From NCBI GenBank assembly GCA_009823505.1, contig VZQC01009558.1, forward strand, positions 543,442 through 607,441: a stretch of 64,000 bases of DNA, read 5' to 3'. A program made the position numbers and the translations under genes. Of this stretch, positions 1 through 11,315 are shown piece after piece; within the stretch, counting starts at the first letter, position 1; each line of letters begins with the position of its first letter. A model generated the notes under the pieces. That model was not told the DNA's origin. It worked only from the letters and a program-made list of their open reading frames with translations, and made no database searches. This DNA is from Rhizomys pruinosus. Taxonomy: Eukaryota > Chordata > Mammalia > Rodentia > Spalacidae.

Positions 1-60
1 CTGGTTTCATGTAAAACTTTTTTTTTTAGAAATTTTCTTTTTGTTATTAGTACTAGTATT

Positions 61-61
<1 letters not shown>

Positions 62-97
<36 letters not shown>

Positions 98-239
98 TGT
101 TTGTGAGAATACAGGTGTGTCATGGAGATCAGAGAACAACTTTTGGGAGTCAGTTCTCTCCACTACATGGTCCTGGGGATTGAACTCAGGTCATCAGGCT
201 TGGAGGCAAGTACCTTTACCCGTTGAGCCATCCCATTGG
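62..239 (-). repeat. (TG)n followed by B3 SINE, reverse orientation
   Basis: A TG run at 62-93 is followed by sequence typical of an inverted B3: AGAGAACAACTTTTGGGAGT, then CTGGGGATTGAACTCAGG, ending in GTTGAGCCATCCCATTGGCC, the tRNA-like 5' end of the SINE on the minus strand. Confidence 0.75.
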
Positions 240-249
240 CCCTGAAGTT

Positions 250-402
250 GGGACTGGTGGCGCATGCCTTTAATCCCAGCACTTGGGAGGCAGAGGCAGG
301 TGGATCTCTGTGAGTTCAAGGCTAGCCTGGTCTACAGAGCAAATTCCAGGCCAGCTGGGGCCACAGGGAGACCTTGTCTCAAAAACACACAAAAAATAAA
401 AA
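250..402 (+). repeat. B1 SINE
   Basis: Forward B1 (7SL-derived): GGCGCATGCCTTTAATCCCA, then GAGGCAGAGGCAGG, AGCCTGGTCTACAGAG, and an A-rich tail after ACCTTGTCTC. Confidence 0.9.
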
Positions 403-424
403 GTGGTACTTAAGAATTTTAGTA

Positions 425-1621
425 TTTTAGATTACATTTCATTTATTTTATTTTGTATGCATCTGTATGTGTATGAGTGTGCACATGTGGGGTCAGAGGA
501 CAGCTGTGAGTGTGCATGTGTGGATGTCAGAGGACAACTGTGAGCATGCATATGTAGGGTCAGAGGACAGCTGTGAGCATGCATGTGTGGGGTCAGAGGA
601 CAGCTGTGAGTGTGCACGTGGAGGTCAGAGGACAGCTGTGAGCATGCATGTGTGGGGTCAGAGGACAGCTGTGAGTGTGCACGTGGAGGTCAGAGGACAG
701 TTGTGAGCATGCATGTGTGGGGTCAGAGGACAGCTGTGAGAGTGCACGTGGTGGTCAGAGGACAGCTGTGAGCGTGCACGTGTGGGGTCAGAGGACAGCT
801 CTGAGTGTGCACGTGGAGGTCAGAGGACAGCTGTGAGTGTGCACATGGAGGTCAGAGGACAGCTGTGAGAGTGCACTTGTGTGGTCAGAGGACAGCTGTG
901 AATGTGCGCGTGAAGGTCAGAGGACAGCTGTGAGCATGCATGTGTGGGGTCAGAGGACAGCTGTGAGTGTGCACGTGGAGGTCAGAGGACAGCTGTGAGC
1001 ATGCACATGTGGGGTCAGAGGACAGCTGTGAGTGTGCATGTGGAGGTCAGAGGACAGCTCTGAGTGTGCACGTGGAGGTCAGAGGACAGCTGTGAGTGTG
1101 CATGTGTGGGGTCAGAGGACAGCTGTGAGCATGTACGTGTGCGGTCAGAGGACAGCTGTGAGTGTGCACGTGTGGGGTCAGAGGACAGCTGTGAGTGTGC
1201 ATGTGTGAGGTCAGAGGACAGCTGCGAGTGTGCACGTGGAGGTCAGAGGACAGCTGTGAGTGTGCACATGTGGAGTCAGAGGACAGCTTGAGTGTGCATG
1301 TGTGGATGTCAGAGGACAGCTGTGAGTGTGCATGTGGGGTCAGAGGACAGCTGTGAGTGTGCATGTGGGGTCAGAGGACATCTGTGAGTGTGCACATGTG
1401 GGGTCAGAGGACATCTGTGAGTGTGCACATGTGGGGTCAGAGGACAGCTGTGAGTGTGCACGTGTGCAGTCAGAGGACAGCTGTGAGTGTGCATGTGTGC
1501 AGTCAGAGGACAGCTTGTGGGAGCGGGTTGCTTCTCCCCTTGCACCGTGTGCGTCCCAGCGACCAATCCAGGTTGTCGCCTTGGTGGAAGCACCTCTACC
1601 TGAGCCTTCTCATTGGCCCTG
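425..1621 (-). repeat. B3 SINE split by an internal minisatellite
   Basis: The left part (TTTTATTTTGTATGCATC, then GGTCAGAGGACA) is the A-rich/TG 3' part of an inverted B3. The right part after the array (GGGAGCGGGTTGCTTCTCC, then TTGGTGGAAGCACCTCTACC, ending TCTCATTGGCCCT) is the rest of the same SINE. The tandem array lies exactly in between, so the array grew inside the SINE. Confidence 0.7.
481..1514. repeat. Minisatellite, 31-33 bp unit, about 32 copies
   Basis: The unit contains GGTCAGAGGACAGCTGTGAG followed by a variable TGTGCACGTGG-type spacer. Units differ by small substitutions (ATGTG/ACGTG, CAGCTG/CATCTG) and by a 2-bp length change. Open frames on both strands through this array are repeat by-products. 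Confidence 0.95.
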
Positions 1622-3309
1622 GTCTTTTGTATTTTACACACACAGCACCTCTCCATTCCGAGGTTCCCCGTGGCCAGTCACAGAACAGCACTTAGTCCTT
1701 CCAGACTTCTGTAGGTCCATCAGAAAAGATAGCGAACATGTAGAAGACAGAGCAGACAGACCCTTCCCAGGTGAGTTTTAGTCTAATAAACTTTCTATTG
1801 TAGCATCCACGTGGAGAAGACCAGTGGCCCCGAGCGTGCTTGAGCCTTCACAGTTAACACACCTGAGCATAATCTGTCTCAGGGTGAGGAAGAGTACCCA
1901 GAACCTAGAAGCTCCCAGGCGCACGAGTGGTCACTCCCACCACTCCAATCCAGGGGGACCACCCCATCTTCAAATGACACTGAGGTGCTTTGTCTGTCTG
2001 AGAGGTCTTCAGTGGAGCTTTGGCTTGTCTCTGCCCCTTGGTCCTCAGCGTCGCTCTTGCGGGTGACCCTCATCGTACGGTGTTGTGACCCTCATCGTGC
2101 AGCGCTCTGTGGCCAGACTCTCCCGGGGTCTTTTGACCCACTGCGTGGTTAAAGAGTGCAGGCTCAGCATTGGCTCTGCCATGAATGCGCTGACTTCTGA
2201 CTGGTGGCTGCAGTCAGTGACCGGGTTACTTCCCTCACGCTGAGTTCATTCTTTCCTCTCAGGGCTTAAACTGCGGTTTGTCTTTAATCATCATGGCAGA
2301 AACAGGTCAGTTTGTGGAAGGTGGTCATTTCTTTCATGTCATTTGCCTTTATTATTTTTGTCTAATACCTATTGACAGTCTTTGTAATACATGATTAAAT
2401 AGGTATTAATAACAGCCTAATATAATCTAGAATGTTAAACAGTGCAAATCTTAAAATGCTTTCTTCATTGAGTAAAATAGAGTTCTTTGTATAAGTATCA
2501 TTTATTTGGCATGAAATGCTTTGGCAGGACTGCCAAGGGCGACCAGATGACTCTTGGCTTCTCAGGCCACTGTTCGAAGCAAACTCAGATGGGTAGCTCT
2601 TAACAGCTATTAGTCATGTGACTTGGCATTACCCATGGTTTACAGAGCAGAGCACTTTTTTCAACTGGGTCCTTATCTGACCAAGGGCTCTGTGGGACAG
2701 GCGCTCACCGGAGCTAGGAAGACCCAGTCCAGACAGGTGCAGGATGAGCGGCCATTGCTGAGTGTCTCTGTGACTTAAGGCCAAGTTCAATCTAGCAGAT
2801 CCTTACCACTGACAAGGAACTTGCCACGGAGCGTGGCCAGGTATCTGGAGTCCAGCCAGTTGGAGTGTGCGCACTTTTCAGGTGTGATCTGAGATCTTCT
2901 TGGGAACAGCGTGGCCTCTGGGCACTTAGCATGTACCTCTCATAGTCCAACCCTCCTGGTTTCGGCAGGGATGTGTTTGAAAGCAGAGATTGTGCTGCAG
3001 ATGATAGTTATCACGGTAGGTTGCAGCCAAGATGCAGGGAAGATTAAGATAGCCTTCCTTCCCACAGGGAACCCAATCATCAAAAGGCTTCTCCCAGTGG
3101 GCAGCAGTCTCCATAATCCTCTCCACAACCTGACGCCAGGGTATCACCCACTTTTATCTGAAATGCATGGGCCAAGAAGATTTAGAGTTCAGGATTCATT
3201 CGGGGTTTGGAATGTTTGCATATATGTAACAAGATATCTTGGGAGTGAAAACCAAGTCCAAACATGAATTTCATTTACATTTCACACACTTCCTATGCTC
3301 ACAACCAGA
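1622..3309. other. Unassigned intergenic sequence
   Basis: No gene, RNA or repeat family was recognised. It includes an AT-rich stretch near 2340-2510. Short open frames here have no recognisable domain or splice context. Confidence 0.5.
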
Positions 3310-3425
3310 AGGTAATCTTTGTTTGCTTCTGAGACAGGTCTCACTATGTAGCCCAAGCTGGCCTGGGAATTGCAGTCCCCCTGCCTCAGCCTCCGAGGTA
3401 CTAGAATTACACTCGTGTCACTGTG
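3310..3425 (-). repeat. Old B1-type SINE, reverse
   Basis: GAGACAGGTCTCACTATGTA, GCCCAAGCTGGCCTGG and CCTGCCTCAGCCTCCGAGG show a diverged 7SL-derived SINE on the minus strand. Confidence 0.7.
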
Positions 3426-3589
3426 TTACTGTGTGCAGGGGATGGAAGGCAGTTTATGCAACATTTTGATGCACCTGTGTTTTGACTGTACAGCTCACAT
3501 GAAGTCAGGCATGAAATTTTCCATTTATGATGTCATGTCAGCACCCAAGAAGTTCTGGATTTTGGAACATTTCAGATTTCAGGATTTTT

Positions 3590-4076
3590 AAGCTGTGATG
3601 GTCGTTCGTTCACTTGACAGGATTTGGATTCAACTAGGACCACGGGGCACTTCTGTGAAGGACGCTTTCACATTATCTGGAGCAGGAAGACCCATCCTGC
3701 ATGTGGTAGCACCTTCTGGTGCAGCCCAGACACAGGGACGGGGAGGAAGGAACCCTTTGCCTGCTTGGCCTCGCTCTTGCTGGCAAGGTCATCGGTCCTG
3801 TTGCTGCAGCGTTCTTTTGCTCCTGTTAGAACCCGCTTTCTCAGGCTTCCGAGATAGACTGAAGACCAGCCACTCTCCAGGAATCCTCCAGGTCTCCAGA
3901 GGACTGCTAAGATACCCAGCCTTCTGAACTGAGAAAGCAGGAGTTTCTCAGTCTCTAGCATGAGACAGCCATTGTTAGAATACCCAGATATATCATATAA
4001 GCCAATCTAATAAATCCCTTTTAATAGATGTTCATTCTCTTAGTTATGTTCCTTTAGAGAACCCTATCACATGGGT
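3590..4076 (+). repeat. Rodent dispersed repeat (same family as 53450-53930)
   Basis: It begins near TCACTTGACAGGATTTGG and ends TTCCTTTAGAGAACCCTATC, with CCAATCTAATAAATCCC before the end. The second copy at 53.45-53.93 kb shares the start (CAACTTGACTGGA) and the end (TTTCTTTAGAGAACCCTGAC). I recognise this as a common dispersed rodent element but cannot name the family with confidence. Confidence 0.65.
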
Positions 4077-5540
4077 TAACATACACAACCTGCATTCCCA
4101 TCTTATACTGAGACACACATTTTGCCAAGAATCTCAAGTTCAAATAACTCTAGGTGTCAGGGAGGTAACAAACTGAGATTAAACAGGCTGGGCACATGAT
4201 CACAGGAATAGATGAGACTGTGGAGAAGTTGAGCACCCATGCTTTGCTATGGCAGTCACAGCCCTCTTTAATACACTGGGCACTCTAAGTGGCCAGACCT
4301 CACAGCCTGAAGAAATCAGGCCATGCCCCCTGCAGACCTCTCTTTGGGGCAAAGAATGAAGAAAGCAGATTGTGGAGTGGTTTCATAGCCCCTAATCTAT
4401 GGTCTACCTGGTCCCGGGCTCTCCATGTTCCTGTCATATGGGCTCTCTCTGAGTGAGTCACATGATCTGGAACTTCCTGCTACCTCCTGAAAGGATATAA
4501 AATCATTGATCTTCCTTTGTTGGAGGGCTGTCCCCAAAGGCTGTCCTCCAGGCCTCCCATGTCATCTTGCCTTTTTTTAATTTTTAAAATTTATTATTAT
4601 TTTATTTATTATTTTAATTTTATGTGTATGAGTGTCTTGCCTGCATGTAGGTAGGTGCACCCATGTTGTGCAATGCCTGTGTGGTCAGAAGAAGACATTG
4701 GATCCCCTAGAATTGGAGTTATGGTTGGTTGTCAGCTGCTATGCCATGTCCTCTGCAAAAGCAGCCAGTGCTCCTAACTGCTGAGCATCTCTCTAGCCCC
4801 GCAATCTGTCCTTCACTTTACACCATCTCTCCTAATGGGAAGCACTTTCCCTTTCAGGCCCTGTCTGCTGTCTCTGATTGATTTACTGTACCTTTTTAAT
4901 GTTTTCTGACCTCAAGCCCTGATCATAGCTCCCACGATTGTGAGGTCCTCTCTCCTAATAAATCTCATTTCTGAGGTAATTTGGGGTCAGTTCCTTTCCT
5001 GAACCGATGGCCACAGCTCACATTCCTCTTATTTCCAACAACTTGCAGGCAGTCGAGCCAAAGAAAACCAAAATAAAAGCAGAGTTCCAGGCCGGCAGGC
5101 TGGTCCTGACCCTGTTCTGTTATACCTGGTCCATCCACATGCTGGGCAGGAAAGAGTGTTGAAGTTCCGACTCCTTTTAGCCTTCCTTGCCCTCACTCCT
5201 CCACGTTGAATGAAGGAACGGGACAAAGTCATTTCATGTCTGTAATAATAGTCCTCTCGCTAGACTATAAAGCATGTTACAAAATAACAGACCAACATCA
5301 TATAGCTGAGAAGTTAAAAGATTCATTGAAGTAGCATAGGAATTATGGAAGCCTGACATCAGAGAGGAGCTATATAATGTGCTGGAGGAGTCACAATAGG
5401 GTGTCACTGTTCAATCTGCTTTTCTCAGAAACTAGGCAAGAAAGGGGATGAAGAGGAACTCGGAAATGACTTCTTGAATAGATTCTTGAAGGCTCAAAGA
5501 ACGGGAAATTTTAAAACAATCAATGAGAAAAGAACATAGG
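4077..5540. other. Unassigned sequence around a B2 SINE; possible old LTR
   Basis: A TATA-like motif (AGGATATAAAATC near 4492) and a polyadenylation-like CTCCTAATAAATCTC (near 4955) flank a B2 at 4572-4800. With the SINE removed this could be a solo LTR of the MaLR type, but I cannot confirm it. The remainder (5000-5540) shows nothing recognisable. Confidence 0.3.
4572..4800 (-). repeat. B2 SINE, reverse
   Basis: T-rich tail, TTATGTGTATGAGTGTCTTG, GTGCAATGCC, AAGCAGCCAGTGCTCCTAAC and the terminal CATCTCTCTAGCCCC show the inverted tRNA-derived B2. Confidence 0.9.
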
Positions 5541-5765
5541 GCTGGAGAGATGGCTTAGAGGTTAAGAGCACTGGCTGTTCTTGCAAAGGACCTGGGTTTG
5601 ATTCCAATCAGCACCCACATGGTAGCTAACACTCATCCATAACTCCAGTTCCAGGGAATCTGATGCCTTCTTCTGACCTCCACTTGCATTGCATGGCATG
5701 GGTGTACTTACATAATGCAGACAATGTACTCATACACAGAAAATTTTAAATATAGTAAATAAAAT
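5541..5765 (+). repeat. B2 SINE
   Basis: GGGCTGGAGAGATGGCTTAG starts the tRNA-like head; GTACTCATACACAG and an AT-rich tail end it. The tail runs directly into the AT/CA minisatellite that follows. Confidence 0.9.
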
Positions 5766-6566
5766 AAGTATATATATGTATGTATACACACACAATATAT
5801 ATGTCTATGAGAGGGAATAGCAAGAGAATATATATGTATACACACACACATATATGTATATGAGAGGGAATAGCAAGAGTATATATGTATGTATACACAC
5901 ACATATATATATATATGAGAGGGAATAGCAAGAGTATATATATGTATGTATACACACATATATATGTATGTATACATACATATATATATGTACATATACA
6001 CACTCATATATATGTGTATATGAGAGGGAATAGCAAGAGTATATATATGTATACACACATATATATATGTATACACACACATATATATGCTTATGAGAGG
6101 GAATAGCAAGAGTATATATATGTATGTATACACACATATATATATGCTTATGAGAGGGAATAGCAAGAGTATATATATGTATGTATACACACATATATAT
6201 GTATGTATACATACATATATATATGTACATATACACACTCATATATATGTGTATATGAGAGGGAATAGCAAGAGTATATATATGTATGTATACACACACA
6301 CATATATGTATGTATACACACACACACATATATATATATGTATATAGAGGGAATAGCAAGAGTATATATATACATATGTATGTATACACACATATATTTA
6401 TGTATATACACACATATATATGTATATGAGAGGGAATAGCAAGAGTATATATACATGTATGTATACACACACATATATATGTATGTATACACACACACAT
6501 ATATATGTATGTATACACACACACAAACATATATATATGTATATGAGAGGGAATAGCAAGAGTATA
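5766..6566. repeat. AT/CA-rich minisatellite, ten copies of a GAGAGGGAATAGCAAGAG core
   Basis: The core GAGAGGGAATAGCAAGAG (GA absent in one unit near 6346) recurs about ten times from 5808 to 6560, separated by 25-90 bases of mixed TATATG/TATACACACA. The outermost right core runs into unique sequence (AGTATATCCTGAGTAACC), so the core is the original flank of the B2 tail captured by repeated duplication. Confidence 0.9.
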
Positions 6567-8091
6567 TCCTGAGTAACCTTCCTGGGAACCCATGAGGGTG
6601 AAGCTACCATTATTCAATTTTACAGATGAGGGAACTAAGGTCAGGTCTTCAGCTCAAGGTCATAAGGCTATGATACAGATCAGTCTAGGGTTCCCTGGAG
6701 CTCTAAGCCAGAGAGCTTACTCAAGCTTGGAAGAAACAGGGAGTCTGCAGAGTTGAGGCCTTCAGAGCCGAGGCCACTGTTGTGTGGAAGGAGGCAGCTG
6801 CACCAGGCAGTCCCCATTCATCGACCGGATGGGTAAAGGCAAAGAGTTGGAAGCAGTGAGTTTGCCTTCCAAGGACTCCTCTTTCCTGATCCCACAAGTG
6901 CCCAGAAGGTCACAGAGTTTCTCCGGGGGAACAGCAGAGTCAGACATGGCCAGGCCTCATATCAAGAGTTCGAGCTGGAAATGCTGGGCTTAATTACATC
7001 TAATTTGTCTTCTGTGATAGAAGGGAGAGTGTGCATCTATTGTTTCCCACCCTGCAACAAATCCTCTCCAGTGACTGAAATGGCCAAGTCAATAGATTTT
7101 CTTGACTTGGGGTGAGATGGAGGAGTGGAAGCTGAATTCTGAAGGAGAGATTCAGAACAAAAGATGTCTGTATAATAAAAGACTCTACACCAGGAAAAAA
7201 AAGGGAGGAAGAGCTTTGGAAATCCACAAAGGAGTGGAAAAGATACTGGAAACAACAGAGAAAAGGGCGATTCAAGAGTTCCAGAGTGGTCGATCTGGAG
7301 TGATTGATCGATAAGGCTGGTATCAGTCCAGACAGGTAGATCTGGAGTGATTGATCAATAAGGCTGGTGTCAGTCCAGAGGCAGATGAGGGCCAGCAGTG
7401 GATTTGGAGGCAGGTATTGGTGGCGGTTTCCAGTTTTCTGCAATTGGGGCATTCTATCATGGTGAAGTCCACGGTGGTGCAGGCAGACCGTCCACAATGA
7501 CGTGTGATACTAATAAGCAGGGATATTTAGCAGACACCAAAACACAATTCCATTTGAACAAGGGAGTCTGTAGGCAGTAGCACTTAGAGAGTCATTAAAG
7601 GAACATCAGACAACTATCTGACAACAGGAGTCATTTAATTTTTTAGCAGACTGATTGTATTGGGCTTCCCTGGGAGTTGAGATTTCCATCTGAAGAGGTG
7701 ACTTGTGTCAAGTCAAAGGATGGGCTGTTAGATAGAGAGGGAAGGAATGAGGGCATGCCAGGATGGGGGAACTCCAAGCCCCGAGTTGAACGGCCTTCAA
7801 GCCTCCCTGAGAAGGGTGGGTTTGTAGGTGGACAAAGAGTTCTCCATAGAAATGGAGCCTCGGGGGGAGGTGTGTGAGGTAGTGAGACTGGAGCAGGGTG
7901 TAAGGGGCTGGATTATGAGGGCCTCATGCTAGTCAGAAGGTGAAGTGGGTGAAGCATGATCAGGTTCTATGATGGATAGCTTACTCTGGGGGCAGAGAGG
8001 ATCCTGAGGAAGGGGACAGGATGGACTGTGGGGCCAGTGAGGACATAAAGGCAATTACAGAGTGTTGCTGTGGAGAGTAGAGGATTCAGGA
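6567..8091. other. Unassigned intergenic sequence
   Basis: No repeat family or gene was recognised. There is a 47-bp tandem duplication at 7292-7338 and 7339-7385 (starting GATCTGGAGTGATTGATC). Short open frames lack recognisable domains. Confidence 0.5.
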
Positions 8092-8925
8092 CTAGGCTCT
8101 CTGTGGTGACCCTGGGCTCCAGCCTAGGCTCTCTTTGGTGACCCTGGGCTCCAGCCTAGGCTCTCTGTGGTGACCCTGGGCTCCAGCCTAGGCTCTCTGT
8201 AGTGAATGACCCCTGGGCTCCGGCCTAGGCTCTCTGTGGTTAATGACCCCTGGGCTCCAGCCTAGGCTCTCTGTGGTGACTCTGGGCTCCAACCTAGGCT
8301 CTCTTTGGTGACCCTGGGCTCCAGCCTAGGCTCTCTGTGGTAACCCTGGGCTCTGGCCTAGGCTCTCTGTAGTGAATGACCCCAGGGCTCCAGCCTAGGC
8401 TCTCTGTGGTGAATGACCCCTGGGCTCCAGCCTAGGCTCTCTGTGGTGACCCTGGGCCCTGGCCTAGGCTCTCTGTGGTGACCCCTGAGCTCTGGCCTAG
8501 GCTCTCTGTGGTGACCCTGGGCTCTGGCCTAGGCTCTCTGTGGTGACCCCTGGGCTCTGGCCTAGGCTCTCTGTGGTGACCCTGGGCTTTGGCCTAGGCT
8601 CTCTGTGGTGACCCCTGGGCTCTGGCCTAGGCTCTCTGTGGTGAATGACCCCTGGGCTCCAGCCTAGGCTCTCTGTGGTGAATGACCCCTGGGCTCCGGC
8701 CTAGGCTCTCTGTGGTGAATGACCCCTGGGCTCCGGCCTAGGCTCTCTATGGTGAATGACCCCTGGGCTCTGGCCTAGGCTCCCTGTGGTGACCCTGGGC
8801 TCCGGCCTAGGCTCTCTGTGTTGACTCTGGGCTCCAATCTAGGCTCTCTGTGGTGACCCTGGGTTCTAGCCTAGGCTCTCTGTGGTGAGCTCTGGGCTCT
8901 GATCTAGGCTCTGTGTGGTGAGCCC
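8092..8925. repeat. Minisatellite, 30/31/35 bp units, about 25 copies
   Basis: The unit holds CTCTGTGGTGACCCTGGGCT then CCAGCCTAGG. Length classes come from GTGACC, GTGACCCC and GTGAATGACCCC variants. Counting CTAGG junctions gives 25. Units at both ends are more diverged (TTGACTC, GATCTAGG). Confidence 0.95.
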
Positions 8926-9129
8926 TGTCACTAGGTTGGGCATAGAATAGCTGGGGTGGTGATACAGCATATAAAGCCACCACAATGGGACTCCTTGATG
9001 AGTATGCATCCAGGGTCATTGCTCCCAGTCTTTGGTGGCTAAATGACTGAAGTCTTACAGACATTGATGTAATGAGAAGCAGTCATGTGCCTAGTAGTCT
9101 CCAAGGAAATAAAATATAGTCTACTCCTT

Positions 9130-9330
9130 TTTTATTTTTAATTTTATTACTATATTTAGAATTCTTTTTAAAAAATTTTATTGAACTTTTCTGCATTTCT
9201 TACCACCTTTCCCAATCAAATTTATACCTGTTTCCTCATCCATGCCCCCCTCCACTGCAACTCATCCATTCTGCTATACATGTTAAGTTCTGTCTTGCAT
9301 CTTTTTTTTAACTTTTTTGATGTAGAAGTT
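9130..9330 (-). repeat. Probable L1 3' UTR fragment, reverse
   Basis: TTTTATTGAACTTTTCTGC followed by CA/TC-rich sequence (CATGCCCCCCTCCACTGC) resembles the 3' end of rodent L1 on the minus strand. Identification is by texture only. Confidence 0.35.
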
Positions 9331-9474
9331 TACTGTTTTGGTCAGTTCTTTGAACAAGTATTATGTTGTTTTTGTTGTTGTTGTTCTCTTTAAAAAATTT
9401 ATATTACTCCAAAACACACATAGATAAACTCCACACATATATCAAAATGACAGAGTATGTAGTGCTAGGATCCA

Positions 9475-9562
9475 CAATGAGGGAACCCAGGATCTCACCA
9501 TGTAGCCCTGGCTGGCCTGGAACTCACTATGTAGGTCAGGTTGATCTTGTTAAAATCTTTTT
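9475..9562 (-). repeat. Truncated B1 SINE, reverse
   Basis: ATCTCACCATGTAGCCCTGG and CCTGGAACTCACTATGTAGG are the inverted middle of a B1. It is cut off before its end by a poly-T run and the N at 9577. Confidence 0.7.
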
Positions 9563-9576
9563 TTTTTTTTTTTTTT

Positions 9577-9577
9577 N
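9577..9577. other. Single ambiguous base at an array boundary
   Basis: A lone N sits between a run of T and the first unit of the 52-bp array. The base is seen directly; that it marks an unresolved assembly junction is inferred. Confidence 0.8.
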
Positions 9578-11275
9578 GAGGACAGTGTGACATGCAGGGG
9601 CTGTGATGAACAGATGATATAGACAAGAAGAGGACAGTGTGACATGCAGGGGCTGTGATGAACAGATGATGTAGACAAGAAGAGGACAGTGTGACATGCA
9701 GGGGCTGTGATGAACAGATGATGTAGACAAGAAGAGGACAGTGTGACATGCAGGGGCTGTGATGAACAGATGATGTAGACAAGAAGAGGACAGTGTGACA
9801 TGCAGGGGCTGTGATGAACAGATGATGTAGACAAGAAGAGGACAGTGTGACATGCAGGGGCTGTGATGAACAGATGATGTAGACAAGAAGAGGACAGTGT
9901 GACATGCAGGGGCTGTGATGAACAGATGATATAGACAAGAAGAGGACAGTGTGACATGCAGGGGCTGTGATGAACAGATGATGTAGACAAGAAGAGGACA
10001 GTGTGACATGCAGGGGCTGTGATGAACAGATGATATAGACAAGAAGAGGACAGTGTGACATGCAGGGGCTGTGATGAACAGATGATGTAGACAAGAAGAG
10101 GACAGTGTGACATGCAGGGGCTGTGATGAACAGATGATATAGACAAGAAGAGGACAGTGTGACATGCAGGGGCTGTGATGAACAGATGATGTAGACAAGA
10201 AGAGGACAGTGTGACATGCAGGGGCTGTGATGAACAGATGATATAGACAAGAAGAGGACAGTGTGACATGCAGGGGCTGTGATGAACAGATGATATAGAC
10301 AAGAAGAGGACAGTGTGACATGCAGGGGCTGTGATGAACAGATGATATAGACAAGAAGAGGACAGTGTGACATGCAGGGGCTGTGATGAACAGATGATGT
10401 AGACAAGAAGAGGACAGTGTGACATGCAGGGGCTGTGATGAACAGATGATATAGACAAGAAGAGGACAGTGTGACATGCAGGGGCTGTGATGAACAGATG
10501 ATGTAGACAAGAAGAGGACAGTGTGACATGCAGGGGCTGTGATGAACAGATGATGTAGACAAGAAGAGGACAGTGTGACATGCAGGGGCTGTGATGAACA
10601 GATGATGTAGACAAGAAGAGGACAGTGTGACATGCAGGGGCTGTGATGAACAGATGATGTAGACAAGAAGAGGACAGTGTGACATGCAGGGGCTGTGATG
10701 AACAGATGATATAGACAAGAAGAGGACAGTGTGACATGCAGGGGCTGTGATGAACAGATGATGTAGACAAGAAGAGGACAGTGTGACATGCAGGGGCTGT
10801 GATGAACAGATGATATAGACAAGAAGAGGACAGTGTGACATGCAGGGGCTGTGATGAACAGATGATATAGACAAGAAGAGGACAGTGTGACATGCAGGGG
10901 CTGTGATGAACAGATGATATAGACAAGAAGAGGACAGTGTGACATGCAGGGGCTGTGATGAACAGATGATATAGACAAGAAGAGGACAGTGTGACATGTG
11001 GAGACTGTGGTGAACAGATGATGTAGACAAGAAGAGGACAGCGTGACGTGGGGACTGTGATGAACAGATGATGTAGACAAGGAGAGGACAGTGTGATATG
11101 CAGGGACTGTGATGAACAGATGATGTAGACAAGAAGAGGACAGTGTGACATGCAGGGGCTGTGATGAACAGATGATGTAGACAAGTATAGGATAGTGTGA
11201 CATGCAGGGGACTGTGGTAAACAGATGATGTAGACAAGAAGAGGACAGTGTGACATGCAGGGGACTGTGATGAAC
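9578..11275. repeat. Minisatellite, 52-bp unit, about 32.6 copies
   Basis: The unit starts GAGGACAGTGTGACATGCAG and ends GATGTAGACAAGAA. Units 1-27 (9578-10980) are identical except for one A/G site (GATATAG or GATGTAG). The last five to six units (10981-11275) carry many changes and small deletions. The unit is free of stop codons in all three minus-strand frames, so three overlapping open frames of nearly 600 codons arise; none resembles a protein. Confidence 0.97.
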
Positions 11276-11315
11276 TAGAGGAATCCTATCCTCGAAGGAA
11301 ATCAAGTTCGGGTTC

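Noticed and set aside
1309..1781. Open frames of 115 and 151 codons running out of the first minisatellite
   Set aside because: Half of each is repeat translation; the unique part is B3 SINE and flank with no recognisable domain.
4480..4990. Possible solo LTR (TATAAA plus AATAAA)
   Set aside because: Only two short motifs support it; no TG...CA ends or target duplication could be identified, so it is mentioned but not called.
5708..6617. Tyr/Ile/Cys-rich open frames on both strands
   Set aside because: They come from TATATG/CACACA low-complexity repeats.
9578..11275. CRISPR-like regular array
   Set aside because: Units abut without unique spacers, and the host is a mammal; this is a minisatellite.
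9495..11305. Three overlapping minus-strand open frames of 568-589 codons
   Set aside because: They are created by a stop-free 52-bp tandem unit (three units = 52 codons), so all three frames stay open. The peptides are pure repeats with no domain, and they include the lone N.
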